Assembly (NCBI GenBank): GCA_003247575.1
Contig: QJZC01000024.1
Location: forward strand, 1 to 64,000
Length of the DNA: 64,000 nucleotides
Source: Pseudomonadota bacterium
GTDB lineage: Bacteria; Myxococcota_A; UBA9160; SZUA-336
Direction of reading: 5' to 3'
Both the position numbers and the translations under genes were made by a program. Shown one piece after another: positions 35,001-44,100 of this stretch (position 1 is its first letter; every line of letters starts with the position of its first letter). Below the pieces are notes generated by a model that did no database searches, had not been told where the DNA came from, and worked only from the letters and a program-made list of their open reading frames with translations.

Positions 35001-35865
35001 TCGATACTCGATCCAGCGAATCCTCGAAGCTGCCCCCGAGGTCCGTAGACCGCGATCCGCGGCGCGCAGAGATCTCCTCGTCGAGCAAGTCCGTGAATCC
35101 CAGAATGGACATGAGCGGGGTGCGAATCTCGTGGCTCATCCGCGACAGGAAGGAGCCCTTGCTCTGGTTGGCCTGCTGGGCTTCCGCTCGCGCCAGCTCG
35201 AGGCGTCCGTTCAGCTGGCGCAGCCGCTCCACGGCAGCTTCCTTGGTGCTCTCGTAGAGCGAGAAGACGATCATCGTGTAGAAGATGAACAACACGCAGC
35301 TCGGAAAGATGAGAGCCTCGACGGGATGCCGCGACGACTGCGCCACGGCGGGCTCGGTCGCGTAGAAGAACATGTTGATCGAAAGAGAAATGACCAACGC
35401 TACGAGACCAAGCCTACGCCCTCCCATCAGAAGAGCGATGCTCGGGATCGGGATCACCCACGCCAGAGCAGGTGCTTGGGCCCCTCCGGTCAGGTGTGCC
35501 ACGATGGCGAGCTGCACCGTTCCCGTCGCCAATGCCACGCAGACACTGGGCATCGGAGACTCGAAGCGCCGAATCAGCGGAAGACTCGCCAGGTAGAACG
35601 GGATCCCACCGAACAGGGTCACTGCGATCAGCAAGCCGCTGGTGGCGTCCGTGACCATCCAGTACAGCGGCACGAAGAGGAAGATCGCAGGAATAGGAGT
35701 CATCGCCGTGCCGACTGCGAATCGCGCGTTACGGCAAGTTTCCGGATCGAGCTTCATCGCCTCGGGGATCCAGCGATCGGTGAAGCGAGTGAGCAGGTCG
35801 GAACGATCGTCCTGCGTAGTCAAATGAAGCCTCTGGGTCAGTAGTGCACAACAGGGCGTACTCAC
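32059..35865 (-). CDS. Double hybrid histidine kinase (two membrane-HisKA-ATPase-receiver modules in one chain)
   Basis: 1268 residues in two similar modules. Module 1: membrane region (about 45-205), HisKA with H245 in MSHEIRTP, intact ATPase domain (NLLTNAIK, DSGIGM, GGTGLGL), receiver with D568 in ILMDIQMP. Module 2: membrane region (about 690-845), HisKA with H887 in VSHEMRTP, a degenerate ATPase domain, receiver with D1195 in VLMDMHMP. Both modules begin with PEAM followed by a similar Arg-rich helix (33-50; 671-688), so it looks like an internal duplication. In module 2 the N-box reads KLLEGAID and the G1/G2 boxes are lost, so ATP binding there is doubtful. The start is GTG with no clear Shine-Dalgarno. 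Confidence 0.88.
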   Translation of the reverse strand: MSTPCCALLTQRLHLTTQDDRSDLLTRFTDRWIPEAMKLDPETCRNARFAVGTAMTPIPAIFLFVPLYWMVTDATSGLLIAVTLFGGIPFYLASLPLIRRFESPMPSVCVALATGTVQLAIVAHLTGGAQAPALAWVIPIPSIALLMGGRRLGLVALVISLSINMFFYATEPAVAQSSRHPVEALIFPSCVLFIFYTMIVFSLYESTKEAAVERLRQLNGRLELARAEAQQANQSKGSFLSRMSHEIRTPLMSILGFTDLLDEEISARRGSRSTDLGGSFEDSLDRVSIDLVRDESEALRTVRRNGEHLLNIIDDLLDLSRIESESIRITRKTVELESFLHEVIDLVSIRAQQRGIELCLEATVPLPSHLDTDATRLRQILVNLLTNAIKFTEVGSVTLRVRLAGNATEPALEFSVEDSGIGMTPEQLRALFKPFTQASRETARLYGGTGLGLAISKRLTEALGGSITAHSEPDVGSTFCLVFPLEDIVSTEQPDLAIAKSLSAEKPATLLGQHILVVDDFPDNRLLLSQILSRAGAKVTLAESGEVALDCVEQAERANAPFSLILMDIQMPGMDGCATTTELRARGCRSVIVALTADALATTRERCMRSGFDAHATKPIQRDRLLALAGETRVSHAAGQGMGGAGTRETPHKPRGLDSRGWCARLVELCVPEAMRSDRAALRRARMVLGFTTVPLPFLGVAAWIFPQVLPAAAAKTLTAVYLGIAPLFLAVVLLLRTTGAISWAGHLTLTYALGMIGATALITGGARSCIGPWLTALPIWALPIIGSRAAAGWLGIVTAMLFGLYGLESAGLSVGNLILTEKQSFAYIVGHTSLLGMLMLLALVYEHEKRDSIERFELLNLELIHAREVADSAREAKERFLATVSHEMRTPMTAILGFSELLQDAWRRHQAPSPESGELLARVEHNGRHLLHLLNDVLDLSKVEAGRLEIEKLPVWPAQVVQELLGPVRAYARTRGVRLRVRIEAQLPETIHADPVRLRQVIQKLLEGAIDSGEKSSLLLRIQTRVLESSTLLVCTIERSATTGRSTRAELEHAWIGTWGSPDGSGGLLAFTLARSLCRELGGTLVLHSDEILGEVIEMSLPIEIIKTSASSMHAAVPVEVGEPRPGAATDCLRGVRMLLAEDSPDSQRLIAHILRQAGALVDIAPDGRSAVECVLGGAATSEPRAAYDLVLMDMHMPILNGAEATARLRSKGFTGPIVALTAASDSDVRSGYERQGCDGFVTKPIDRARLISTLARVLESRRTEAG

Positions 35866-36017
35866 ACCCCGCGGAGTCGAACGACCATCGTGTCATCGAC
35901 CGAAGCGCGGGCGAACTTGTGCCCTAGCGTGCGCTCATGACGCAAAGATGCAGGTGCGGCGCCACTCGATCACGCAGCAGCGCCGCAGTCCAGCGGCAGA
36001 TCGGGCGCTCGCAGGCA

Positions 36018-36039
36018 AGGCGGTCGCTAGCGACCGCCT
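36018..36039. terminator. 22-base palindrome over the PBP1b stop codon
   Basis: AGGCGGTCGCT followed by its exact complement AGCGACCGCCT. The RNA can fold as a 9-base stem with a CTAG loop. The stop codon of the minus-strand murein synthase (36027-36029) lies inside it. No T-run follows. Confidence 0.45.
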
Positions 36040-38531
36040 CCGAAGATTCCCCCGAAGATGTCCCGGACCTCGCGCATGATCTCCGAGACCGCCGACCCGC
36101 GGCGCCCGCGGCGCCGATCTTCGTCGTTTCGACGGCCGGACGCGACCTGAGACGGCCCACGTCGCCCCTCGGAGCCTGGTGGACGTTCCACGAAGACCGG
36201 GCGACAGGTCTCCTGCGGAGCGGTTCCTACGATGAACAGCTCCGGATCTCCGCTACAGCCGAAGGCCGCGCGCAGACCCGACGCCTCTTGAATCTCGACG
36301 TACTCCACGCCAGCCGGTTTCGGAAATCCGCGGCCTCCCTCAGGGCCCAGCGCCGCCGTGATGAAATCGGCAAAGATGGGCAGGGCGGCTTGAGACCCGG
36401 TCAGCCCGAGGTTGGTGCCATCGTCGAATCCGACCCACACGACGGTAACAAGATCGGGTGTATATCCTACGAGCCACGCATCGCGAAAATCGTTGGTCGT
36501 GCCGGTCTTCGCAGCGAGCGGACCGCTGAACCCCATGGCTCGGAGCTTACGCGAGGTACCCCGCTCGACCGCACCTTGCAGCGCGGAGGTCACCAGTGCA
36601 ACCTCCGCGGGCGTGAACACTCTGGCGGATTCGACGCCTCGCGTATCGAGCAGCTTTCCCTCCGCATCGAGCACTCGCGTATAGGGCCTCGGCGTCACGC
36701 GAACCCCCGCCGAAGCGAATACGGCGTACGCGCGAGCGACCTCGAGCATCGTGACCTCGAAGGAACCGAGCGCGATGCTGGGGACCGGCTGAAGCGGACT
36801 CTCGATCCCGAGCGCGCGGGCAGTCTCCACGATGCGTTCGGGTCCGATGTCTACCGCCAGACGCGCGAACGGAACGTTCAGCGATCGCTCGAGCGCACGT
36901 CTGAGGCTCACGATCCCGTTGAACTTCCCATCGAAATTCGTCGGCATCCAGACACCTGTCGGCGTTTCGACGCGTAGCTCGGAGTCGTCCAGCTGCGAAG
37001 CGAGAGTGAAACGTGGAAGCCGCCCACCACCCTCCACGAGGGCCGTCAAGGCGACGATCGGCTTGAATACGCTACCGGGCTGGCGCGCCGCCTGCGTCGC
37101 CCGGTCGAATTGGGAGCCGGCGAAGCTGCGCCCGCCGACCATCGCCAGGATGTCCCCGTTGATCGGATCGAGTGCGAGCAGCGCCGCCTGCAGCGGGCCG
37201 TCCTCACGCCGCAGGCGCTCGTAGTCGGCCTCGAGCTTCTGGAGACCGTTTTGAATCGCGTCGTCCGCAATCACCTGCAGGCTCGAGTCGAGACCGGTCA
37301 CCACCGCCAGACCCGAGCGTCGCAGGTCGGCGTCGGGCAGCGCAGCGCTGATCTCACGCTCTACCCAAGACGCGAAGTACGGCGCCGATGCGGGGCGCGG
37401 AGGACGCGGAAGCACGCGCAAGGGCTCGCTGATCGCAGCTTGAAACTGCTTCTCTGTCAGGACTTCCTGATTGCGCATCACGCGCAACACACGATCGCGA
37501 CGCACCAGCGCGGTCGCCTCGTCGCGGTACGGAGAGTAGAGACCCGGGGCGGGGATCAATCCGGCCAGCATCGCACACTCACCGATGCTGAGCTCGCGGA
37601 CAGACTTGCCGAAGTAGTGTCGAGCAGCGGTCTCGACGCCACGAATCGAGACCGATCCACGTTGACCCAGGTAGATCGTGTTCAGATAGGTCGCGAGGAT
37701 ACGGTCCTTGGGCTCGCCCGCCTCGAGGCGCAGCGCGAGCCAGGCCTCGGCGAGCTTGCGTCCGAGCGTTCGACGCGCATCCAGGAAGACGTTCTTGACC
37801 AACTGCTGCGTGAGCGTGCTGCCCCCTTGGACCACCTGGCCGCGAAGCAGGTTCACCCACATCGCCCCCAACACGCGCCGGAGGTCGAGCCCTCCATGGT
37901 CGAAGAAGCGTCGATCCTCCATCGTGATCACGGCCTCGACGAGCGCATCGGGAATTTCGTCGAGCGGAACGGAATCGCGGTACTCGCGCGAGGAGGTGTA
38001 GAGCTCGCCGATGATGTCGGGCTCGAGCACCAGGCTGGGGAGCCTGCGTCCACGACCTTCTCGGATGGCGTCGATCCGCCCTTGGCGATTGAGCACCAGC
38101 TCGACCTCGCGGGCCTCGCCCGAAGCGACCGGCGTCCGGAAGGGGCGGCGATGAACCAGCAGTCGCGCTGGCTGACGCCGGTACTCGCCCTCGCGGGGCG
38201 ACGCGGAGTCAACCTCGCGATATCCGAGGCGCATCAGGCGCTCGAGCAGATCCGACGTGTAGATGTTCTGACCGACCGCGATCCGGTGCGGCCGCGCGTA
38301 GATCAGCGATGGCTCATCGAGGTTCGGAAGTCCGAGCGGGAGTAGCGGGGGTACGAGGACGACGAAGGCGCCAACGGCACCGGCCGCGACGATGCCCAGC
38401 GCGCCGAGCCGGAGCCCGAACCTGATCACGCCACCCAGCAGCGAGGAACGGCGCCCACGCCTGCTTCTCGCTCGGCTCCGAGTGCGAGCCGCAGCCGATC
38501 GAGAGCGCTTTCTCACCGAACGTGGTGCCAC
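36027..38531 (-). CDS. mrcB: Bifunctional penicillin-binding protein, PBP1b type
   Basis: 834 residues. An Arg-rich cytoplasmic tail and one membrane helix (about 40-65); a UB2H-like domain (about 75-160, RRQPARLLVHRRPF) typical of PBP1b; a GT51 glycosyltransferase domain with E205 in MEDRRFFDHGG and QGGSTLTQQLVKN; and a transpeptidase domain with S487-V-F-K490, S550-L-N552 and K675-T-G677 all intact. It polymerises and cross-links peptidoglycan in the periplasm. The tail after residue 780 is Arg/Asp-rich. The start is GTG with GGGAG upstream; three tandem repeats, each with an AGAGGG-like core, fill the leader. Confidence 0.93.
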   Translation of the reverse strand: MAPRSVRKRSRSAAARTRSRARSRRGRRSSLLGGVIRFGLRLGALGIVAAGAVGAFVVLVPPLLPLGLPNLDEPSLIYARPHRIAVGQNIYTSDLLERLMRLGYREVDSASPREGEYRRQPARLLVHRRPFRTPVASGEAREVELVLNRQGRIDAIREGRGRRLPSLVLEPDIIGELYTSSREYRDSVPLDEIPDALVEAVITMEDRRFFDHGGLDLRRVLGAMWVNLLRGQVVQGGSTLTQQLVKNVFLDARRTLGRKLAEAWLALRLEAGEPKDRILATYLNTIYLGQRGSVSIRGVETAARHYFGKSVRELSIGECAMLAGLIPAPGLYSPYRDEATALVRRDRVLRVMRNQEVLTEKQFQAAISEPLRVLPRPPRPASAPYFASWVEREISAALPDADLRRSGLAVVTGLDSSLQVIADDAIQNGLQKLEADYERLRREDGPLQAALLALDPINGDILAMVGGRSFAGSQFDRATQAARQPGSVFKPIVALTALVEGGGRLPRFTLASQLDDSELRVETPTGVWMPTNFDGKFNGIVSLRRALERSLNVPFARLAVDIGPERIVETARALGIESPLQPVPSIALGSFEVTMLEVARAYAVFASAGVRVTPRPYTRVLDAEGKLLDTRGVESARVFTPAEVALVTSALQGAVERGTSRKLRAMGFSGPLAAKTGTTNDFRDAWLVGYTPDLVTVVWVGFDDGTNLGLTGSQAALPIFADFITAALGPEGGRGFPKPAGVEYVEIQEASGLRAAFGCSGDPELFIVGTAPQETCRPVFVERPPGSEGRRGPSQVASGRRNDEDRRRGRRGSAVSEIMREVRDIFGGIFGGGR

Positions 38532-38538
38532 TCTGTCT

Positions 38539-38588
38539 CCCTCTTGGTTCCCGCGACCCTCTTGGTTCCCGACCCTCTCGGTTCACGA
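38539..38588. repeat. Three tandem repeats in front of PBP1b
   Basis: Units at 38539-38556 (18 bases), 38557-38572 (16) and 38573-38588 (16), consensus CCCTCTTGGTTCCCGA on the plus strand. Read on the coding (minus) strand, each unit carries GAACCNAGAGGG, and the one nearest the gene provides the ribosome-binding site. Confidence 0.75.
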
Positions 38589-38767
38589 GAGTCGGTTCCG
38601 GCAACTCCGGCGCCAGCCCGCCGAGCGGATCTCCCCTCCACACGGGAAGCCACGAGCGCTGTCAGGCTAGCATCTCCTCTGACGCCCAGGGGGGGGCGCG
38701 CGGGTGACGCATGCGGCGTGCTCCACTTCTGCCGCAACGCGCTTCCTCCCTGCCTCGGTCCCGAGAT

Positions 38768-38797
38768 GGGTGAGTGAATTCACCCTCTCTTAGAGGG
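38768..38797. terminator. Two mutually exclusive hairpins after the VWA gene
   Basis: GGGTGA/TCACCC (38768-38785, six-base loop) and CCCTCT/AGAGGG (38783-38797, three-base loop) share CCC at 38783-38785, so only one can form at a time. They lie 55 bases beyond the VWA stop. No T-run. Confidence 0.35.
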
Positions 38798-38852
38798 CTC
38801 TGCCGCATAGTTCTTCGCCCGAACACGCAATCCGTGCGCCGCAGCAAGCCAG

Positions 38853-40265
38853 TCAGGGAGCGGGCGCCGCAGGCACCGCTGCGGGAAGCTCAGGCTCCTC
38901 GACCTGGATTTCGAGCGAGCGCTCTGAGGGGCGCGCCCGGCCCTCAGTCGTCTGCGAGACGTCTCCTCCTTCGGGACCCGCGGGGGAGGGCCCGAACACG
39001 TCCTCCCTCGCCTCCAGGCTGAGCTGACGGCGACGCAGACTGGACAGCTTCTCCTCCAGCAGGCGGGTACGGTGCTCCAGATAGCGCGGATGCAACTTGG
39101 CGAGGCCTTCACTCGGTGCCAACTGCACGCGCAGCGGCCGAAAGGTCCAGCGGCCCCCTTCTCCCCGCGCGCGGAGCTCGAGTCGATTGTCGCCCGGAGC
39201 CAGCTCGACCAGAGCGGCGAAGTGACCGTCACTCTCGAGAAGCACGACCTCGGCTTCGCTCTGCGTCGTCCGGTTGTGTACCTCGAAGGCTTCGATCGAG
39301 GCGAGCCGGAGCCGCTCGAAGGTGCTGACTAGATCGCGTGGCTCGACGACGCCCGTGAACTCACCGCGAGTGATCGCCGCGATCCCCTGGGTGACGTCTG
39401 GATTCTCGTTGGCATCCCGTCCGATGGCGAAGGCGTCGATCCGGATCCCCCCCCGGGCGGCGAGACGCGCTGCCAGAAAGGTGGCGTCCGCGTTCTGCTT
39501 GGGAGAGAAGGGGATGGGCAGGGTCGGCTGACCATCCGTCATCAACAGGATGATCTTGCGTGCCTCGGGCCGCGGCTCGCTCGAAGTGAAGCCGATCCCC
39601 ATGAGCTCCGCCGTTGCCGTGTGAATCGCGGCCGCCAGGTGCGTGCGCCCACTCGGCCACTCTTCGAGCAACGCGTCGAGAGCCCGATGGGCCGCGAGAT
39701 AGTCGCTGCTCAATGGCGTGAGCACGTGCGCATCCGGCGTCTCGGGGTCCGTGTCCCCAGAGAACGACACGAGCGCCACGCGCGTCGTAGCCGGATCCAG
39801 CTGAGCGATCAAGGTACGCGCCGCCACGATCTCCGCGGCGAGCACGCTATCGCCAGGATCATCGCTCGATCCATCTGCGTAGCGACTATCCGGGGCACGG
39901 CCGACGTAGCCGTCTCCATCGATGTCTACACCGGTTGGCGCATCGGTACTCTTCGATCGATCGATGACGATGACCAGATCGAAGACATCGAGTTTCCCAT
40001 TCGGCAACAGCACGCGCCCAGCGACGACAACGCTCGGATCCGCACTGGCCACGAGCGCACCGTCATGGGGGGTCTCGACCAGAATGCGCAGCGGACCCAC
40101 CGGCGGGGCCTCCGGTCGCATCGCGGCCCGCGGTGGCTCCGGCGGCTCGGCACCGACGTCCAGGGGCGCCAGCGTACCCAGCATGGGCACGACCGCGACG
40201 AGCGCGAGAACGCCCGACGCGTGGAGCCAACACCTGGGTAGTGTCACAGGACGCGTAACGCGCAA
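38853..40265 (-). CDS. Secreted von Willebrand factor A domain protein
   Basis: 470 residues. A signal sequence (about 13-40) leads to a small beta domain, then a VWA domain (about 94-310) with a complete metal-ion site: DRSKS (D102, S104, S106), a threonine near GRTHLAAAIH, and MTDGQPT. An Asp-rich insertion (VDIDGDGYVGR) after the first motif resembles a calcium loop. The C-terminus is a coiled, Glu-rich low-complexity tail. Role probably protein or surface adhesion at the envelope; no partner evident. The start is TTG (40263-40265) with GGGGCGGAA upstream; a GTG at 40247 is the alternative. Confidence 0.75.
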   Translation of the reverse strand: MRVTRPVTLPRCWLHASGVLALVAVVPMLGTLAPLDVGAEPPEPPRAAMRPEAPPVGPLRILVETPHDGALVASADPSVVVAGRVLLPNGKLDVFDLVIVIDRSKSTDAPTGVDIDGDGYVGRAPDSRYADGSSDDPGDSVLAAEIVAARTLIAQLDPATTRVALVSFSGDTDPETPDAHVLTPLSSDYLAAHRALDALLEEWPSGRTHLAAAIHTATAELMGIGFTSSEPRPEARKIILLMTDGQPTLPIPFSPKQNADATFLAARLAARGGIRIDAFAIGRDANENPDVTQGIAAITRGEFTGVVEPRDLVSTFERLRLASIEAFEVHNRTTQSEAEVVLLESDGHFAALVELAPGDNRLELRARGEGGRWTFRPLRVQLAPSEGLAKLHPRYLEHRTRLLEEKLSSLRRRQLSLEAREDVFGPSPAGPEGGDVSQTTEGRARPSERSLEIQVEEPELPAAVPAAPAP

Positions 40266-40270
40266 TTCCG

Positions 40271-40285
40271 CCCCGATTCTCGGGG
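40271..40285. promoter_or_regulatory. Hairpin overlapping the VWA ribosome-binding site
   Basis: CCCCGA, loop TTC, TCGGGG, immediately upstream of the VWA start. On the coding strand the hairpin's 3' arm supplies the GGGG of the putative Shine-Dalgarno, so folding would hide it. Confidence 0.3.
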
Positions 40286-40363
40286 GAGCACGTGCAGGAG
40301 ATCCTGCATGCTAGCGCTACGCCTGTGCTCCTCCTCGTACGCGCCGGCCGCGAAGCTCCGGCC

Positions 40364-40381
40364 GGGTGCAGGAATGCACCC
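40364..40381. repeat. Perfect 7-base hairpin with a GNRA-type loop
   Basis: GGGTGCA, loop GGAA, TGCACCC, about 100 bases before the lipoprotein ATG. It could be a leader structure or a terminator for an upstream transcript. Confidence 0.4.
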
Positions 40382-40479
40382 AAAGTGCCTTGCGCGCCAC
40401 CGCTCGACCGGTTCAACGGGGCGACGGCTTCCGCTATCATGCGACGCCCGAAACGTGCATCAGAAGAGGAGGCTCGAGC

Positions 40480-41154
40480 ATGCTACGGAAGCTGATCGTG
40501 CTGGGAATGACGGGTGCGCTCTGCGTGAGCTGTGCGAGCGGCCGGGGCGCCGATCTCCGCGATGTGGCCAAACTGAGCCTCCACGGAGGACTGGGTTTCA
40601 GCGTCGACGCGCGACTCGGGGTGCTCTCACAACCCTCGATCGGCCTCTGGTCGACCTCGATGGGAGTTGGCCTCGAGTCCCGCGACGTGGGTGGAGTCTA
40701 CTTCCAGAAGCGAATCAGCTTCCCATACTCGGTGAGCTATTTTCGCGATCAGGATCGCCCGCTCCTGTCGAGCCTCAACTCGACCGGTTGGCTCGCTTCC
40801 TTTCAGGTACGCGGGTTTCAGCGCGCCTTCGAGGAGATCGACCGGCCCCTCAGCACCCGTCCACCGCGCGAGTTCGGCCGCACGATCGACGATCTGACCT
40901 ACGGCGGCGAGGTGCGCGAGGGGGCTTGGATCGGTGTACCGGATAGCGCTCGCAAGGACCCCCTCGCTGGAAGCTTCATGGAGTGGACGCGCTTCGAGCT
41001 CGGAGGGCAGGGCGGGATCGTCGGAGGCCGCATCGGCTTCAATCCCCTGGAGTTCGTCGACTTGTTGCTAGGCTTCGCCGGCCTCGACATCGCGGGCGAC
41101 GATCCGCAGGGTAGCGAAGGCGAGGCGCGCACCGAGGAGACCGAAGAGCCCTAG
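40480..41154 (+). CDS. Probable lipoprotein of unknown function
   Basis: 224 residues. The N-terminus MLRKLIVLGMTGALCVSC is a lipoprotein-type signal peptide with the modified Cys probably at residue 18, although the -3 residue is unusual. The mature part is rich in Gly and aromatic residues with alternating strands (GLGFSVDARLG, SVSYFRD), perhaps an outer-membrane-associated beta protein. AGAGGAGG is present upstream. It converges with the giant kinase; a hairpin covers both stop codons. Confidence 0.7.
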   Translation: MLRKLIVLGMTGALCVSCASGRGADLRDVAKLSLHGGLGFSVDARLGVLSQPSIGLWSTSMGVGLESRDVGGVYFQKRISFPYSVSYFRDQDRPLLSSLNSTGWLASFQVRGFQRAFEEIDRPLSTRPPREFGRTIDDLTYGGEVREGAWIGVPDSARKDPLAGSFMEWTRFELGGQGGIVGGRIGFNPLEFVDLLLGFAGLDIAGDDPQGSEGEARTEETEEP

Positions 41155-41169
41155 CAGGCGGACTGCTAG
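41151..41169. terminator. Hairpin over two convergent stop codons
   Basis: CTAGCAG, loop GCGGA, CTGCTAG. The left arm contains the stop of the lipoprotein gene and the right arm the stop of the giant kinase gene on the other strand. Possible bidirectional terminator, without T-runs. Confidence 0.45.
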
Positions 41170-44100
41170 TCGACCTCAGAGGACTCGCTCTCTGCTTCGG
41201 GCGATACGTCGCTCCCGGGGATCTCCTCGCCCGATGACCCGGAAGCCGGCGCCGGATCGTCCGGAAGGAAATGGGCGAGCACAGCGTAGAGCGCTTCCAT
41301 CTGAATCGGCTTGCTCAGGTAGTCGTCCATCCCGGCTTCGAGGCAGCGTTCGCGGTCGCCCTTCATTGCGTTCGCGGTCATGGCGACGATCGGGATGTGC
41401 CGCTTCGAGAACGTTTCGCGCCGCCGAATCTCTCGCGCCGCGGTGAAACCGTCGACCTCCGGCATCTGACAGTCCATTAGCACCAGGTCGTAGTGATCGG
41501 CAGCGAGCGCTTCCAAGGTCTGGCGCCCGTCTGCAACCATGTCGAAGCCGTAGCCAGCGCGCTCCAACATGAGCGCTGCCATCTTCCGATTCAGCGCGTA
41601 GTCCTCGGCAACCAGAATGCGCATGTGGGATCTCACCGCACGAACCTGCTCAGAGGGTTGCGCCTGCTGCGCGTCGCCCTCGGTCAGATAGACTCCGACC
41701 GAGCTCAACAGAATGCGGCGCAGATGATTCTGCTTGATCGGACGCACGAGCCACTCGACATCCTCGGGTTCACGCGTCAGCGCGCTGCGCTCGCGCAACG
41801 TAGGTACGAGACACAGCGACCGTTCCGGGTTGGTGCGCTGCTCCTCCATCCAGTCGCCAAAGGACTCGTCTTCGAGCGGATAGCGCAGAATCACGAGGTG
41901 ATGCGGTTGGGATCGCTCCTCAGCAGCTCGTAGAAGCGCTCCGGCTTCTTCTACGCTCAGAGCACACTCCGCGCTCGCGCCGAGGTAAGCAATCTGCTCC
42001 ACGAGAGCCTCGCTGGCGCTGCGGGCGCGACTCACGATCAGCGCTCGTACCTGTGCGAGCTGTTCGACGTGATCGGCAGCCGGCGGAACCAACTCGGTGG
42101 GACCGACCTGCTGCTTTGCCTGCGCATCTCTCAGTCCGAAGACCGCTTCGAACCAGAAGGTCGATCCCTCGCCCTCTACGCTGTCGACACCCACGAGTCC
42201 GCCCATCCCTTCGACCAAACGCTTCGAGATGACCAGCCCCAGTCCAGTGCCGCCGTATTTTCGCGTGGTCGAGGCGTCTACCTGAGAGAAGCTCTGGAAG
42301 AGCCGATCCAGACGATCCTTCGGGATTCCGATTCCGGTGTCCTGGACCTCGAAGCGCAGCCGCACGCGATCGGTCGCACTCTCGAGCGGAGAGACTCGAA
42401 TCGAGACAGAGCCTTCCTCGGTGAACTTGATCGCGTTGTTCACAAAGTTGATGATCACCTGCTTCAAGCGATTGGAGTCGCCCACTAGGTCATCCGAAAC
42501 CCGCCGGTCCACGAGAACGGGGAACTCCAACCCCTTGTCGAACGCCTTCGGCGCGAGAATCTCGGAAACATCCTCCAGGCAGCTACGCAGCGCAAATGGC
42601 ACATGCTCGAGCTCGAGCTTTCCGACCTCGATCTTGGAGAAGTCGAGGATGTCGTTGATCACATTGAGCAACGAGTCGCCCGCCGTGTGGATAGCGCGCA
42701 CGCAGTCCTTCTGATCCGTGGTCAGATTGAGATCCATCATGATCTGCGCCATGCCGATTACAACGTTCATCGGGGTTCGGATCTCGTGACTCATCACCGC
42801 CAGAAACTCGCTCTTCGCTTGCGTGGCTGCTTCTGCCGCGTCGCGAGCTTCGCGGAGCTTCTCGGTACGCTCCTCGATGCGCGCCTCGAGATCGCGATTC
42901 AGGTGCGTCAGCTCGTTGTAGAGCCGCGCATTGTCGAGCGAGATCGCCGCATGCGAAGACAGCATGTGGAGCACCTCGACCCGGCTCGAGTTGAATGCAT
43001 CGGAGACAGATGCATTCTCCAGGTAGAGGACGCCGACAAGCCTTCCTTGGCGCCGGATCGGCAGACACAAGATCGACCTTACTCGGCGCGAGACGACGTA
43101 GGGATCGTCGACGAACAACCCCTCAGATGCAGCATCGTTCAGAACGACCGAGCGTCGTGTACGCTGCACGTACTGCACGAGATTCGTCGGTACCATGCTT
43201 CCCGCGTTCGACAGTCCGACCGGAGGCTGATGCCGCTTGGCCACCGAAGCGGCATCTCTCTCCGCCTCGAGAAGGAGCTCGCCCTCGTACTCGAGCAGCA
43301 GCACGCCCCGCTGCGCGCTTCCGTTCTCGATGGTGATGGCCAGCACGCGCTCGATGACTCGATCGAGCTCCACCTCTCCCGAAATCGCCTCGGAAGAACG
43401 TAGCACCGTCGCGAGATCCAACGTGCCTCGGGAGGACTGTGTGATCGAGGTCGTAGTGGTCGTTGTCCGAATCACCGAGGGTTCGCGACTTTCCTGGCGC
43501 GAGGTCTCACTCAGCAGCAAGCGCGGATAGACTGCCAGCAGAGACTGGTTTCGATCGAGCACGCGTCGCGCGGCCCCACGCGCACCCCACTCGTGGAGCA
43601 TCACGATGGCTTCGTGTAGCAGTCCGGCGCCCTCTGCGACGAGCCCGATCTCGAGCGCCAGATTGGCGCGGCGTTCGAGTGCGACTGCTGCGTGGTTCTT
43701 GTAGCCCTGCGCGTGCGCTCGATCGGCGGCTCGACCGTAGAGCCCCATCGCGCTCCCGACCAGGTCCTGGGTACGAGCGACCTCGGCCTGCAAGAGCAGC
43801 GACTGGTGTTCGAAATTGTCCGGCCCACTCGCAGCGAGCATGCTGATCTGCCGCTCGCAGTAAGACAGCTGACGCGAGGTCTTCCTGCGCACTCCGTAGC
43901 TCGCCTCCGGCATGGTGGCTCCCGCCAGCACACCGGTGAAGAGCAGACGTTCCGAGACGTGCGGAAGGAGCACCGGGGTGGCAGAGTGATGGAAGTCGAT
44001 CGAGACCGCCTCTTCATAGAGATCAGCCGTCCGTCCATCGAAGTAGCGCGAGACCAGCTTGAAGGTTTGTACGATCGAACGCTCGAGCGCCGACTCGCCT

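Larger units (their letters stand above)
38532..38852. other. Intergenic region between PBP1b and the VWA gene
   Basis: 321 bases without a convincing gene. It holds the three tandem repeats (38539-38588) next to the PBP1b start and a pair of overlapping hairpins (38768-38797) after the VWA stop. No clear sigma-70 promoter was found. Confidence 0.5.

Noticed and set aside
33910-35844. A 644-codon plus-strand reading frame inside the double hybrid kinase
   Set aside because: It lies wholly antisense to a gene with clear domains; the product is charged low-complexity sequence. Long antisense frames are expected in GC-rich genes.
37110-38345. A 411-codon plus-strand reading frame
   Set aside because: Antisense to the PBP1b gene, whose motifs are all intact; no domain in the antisense product.
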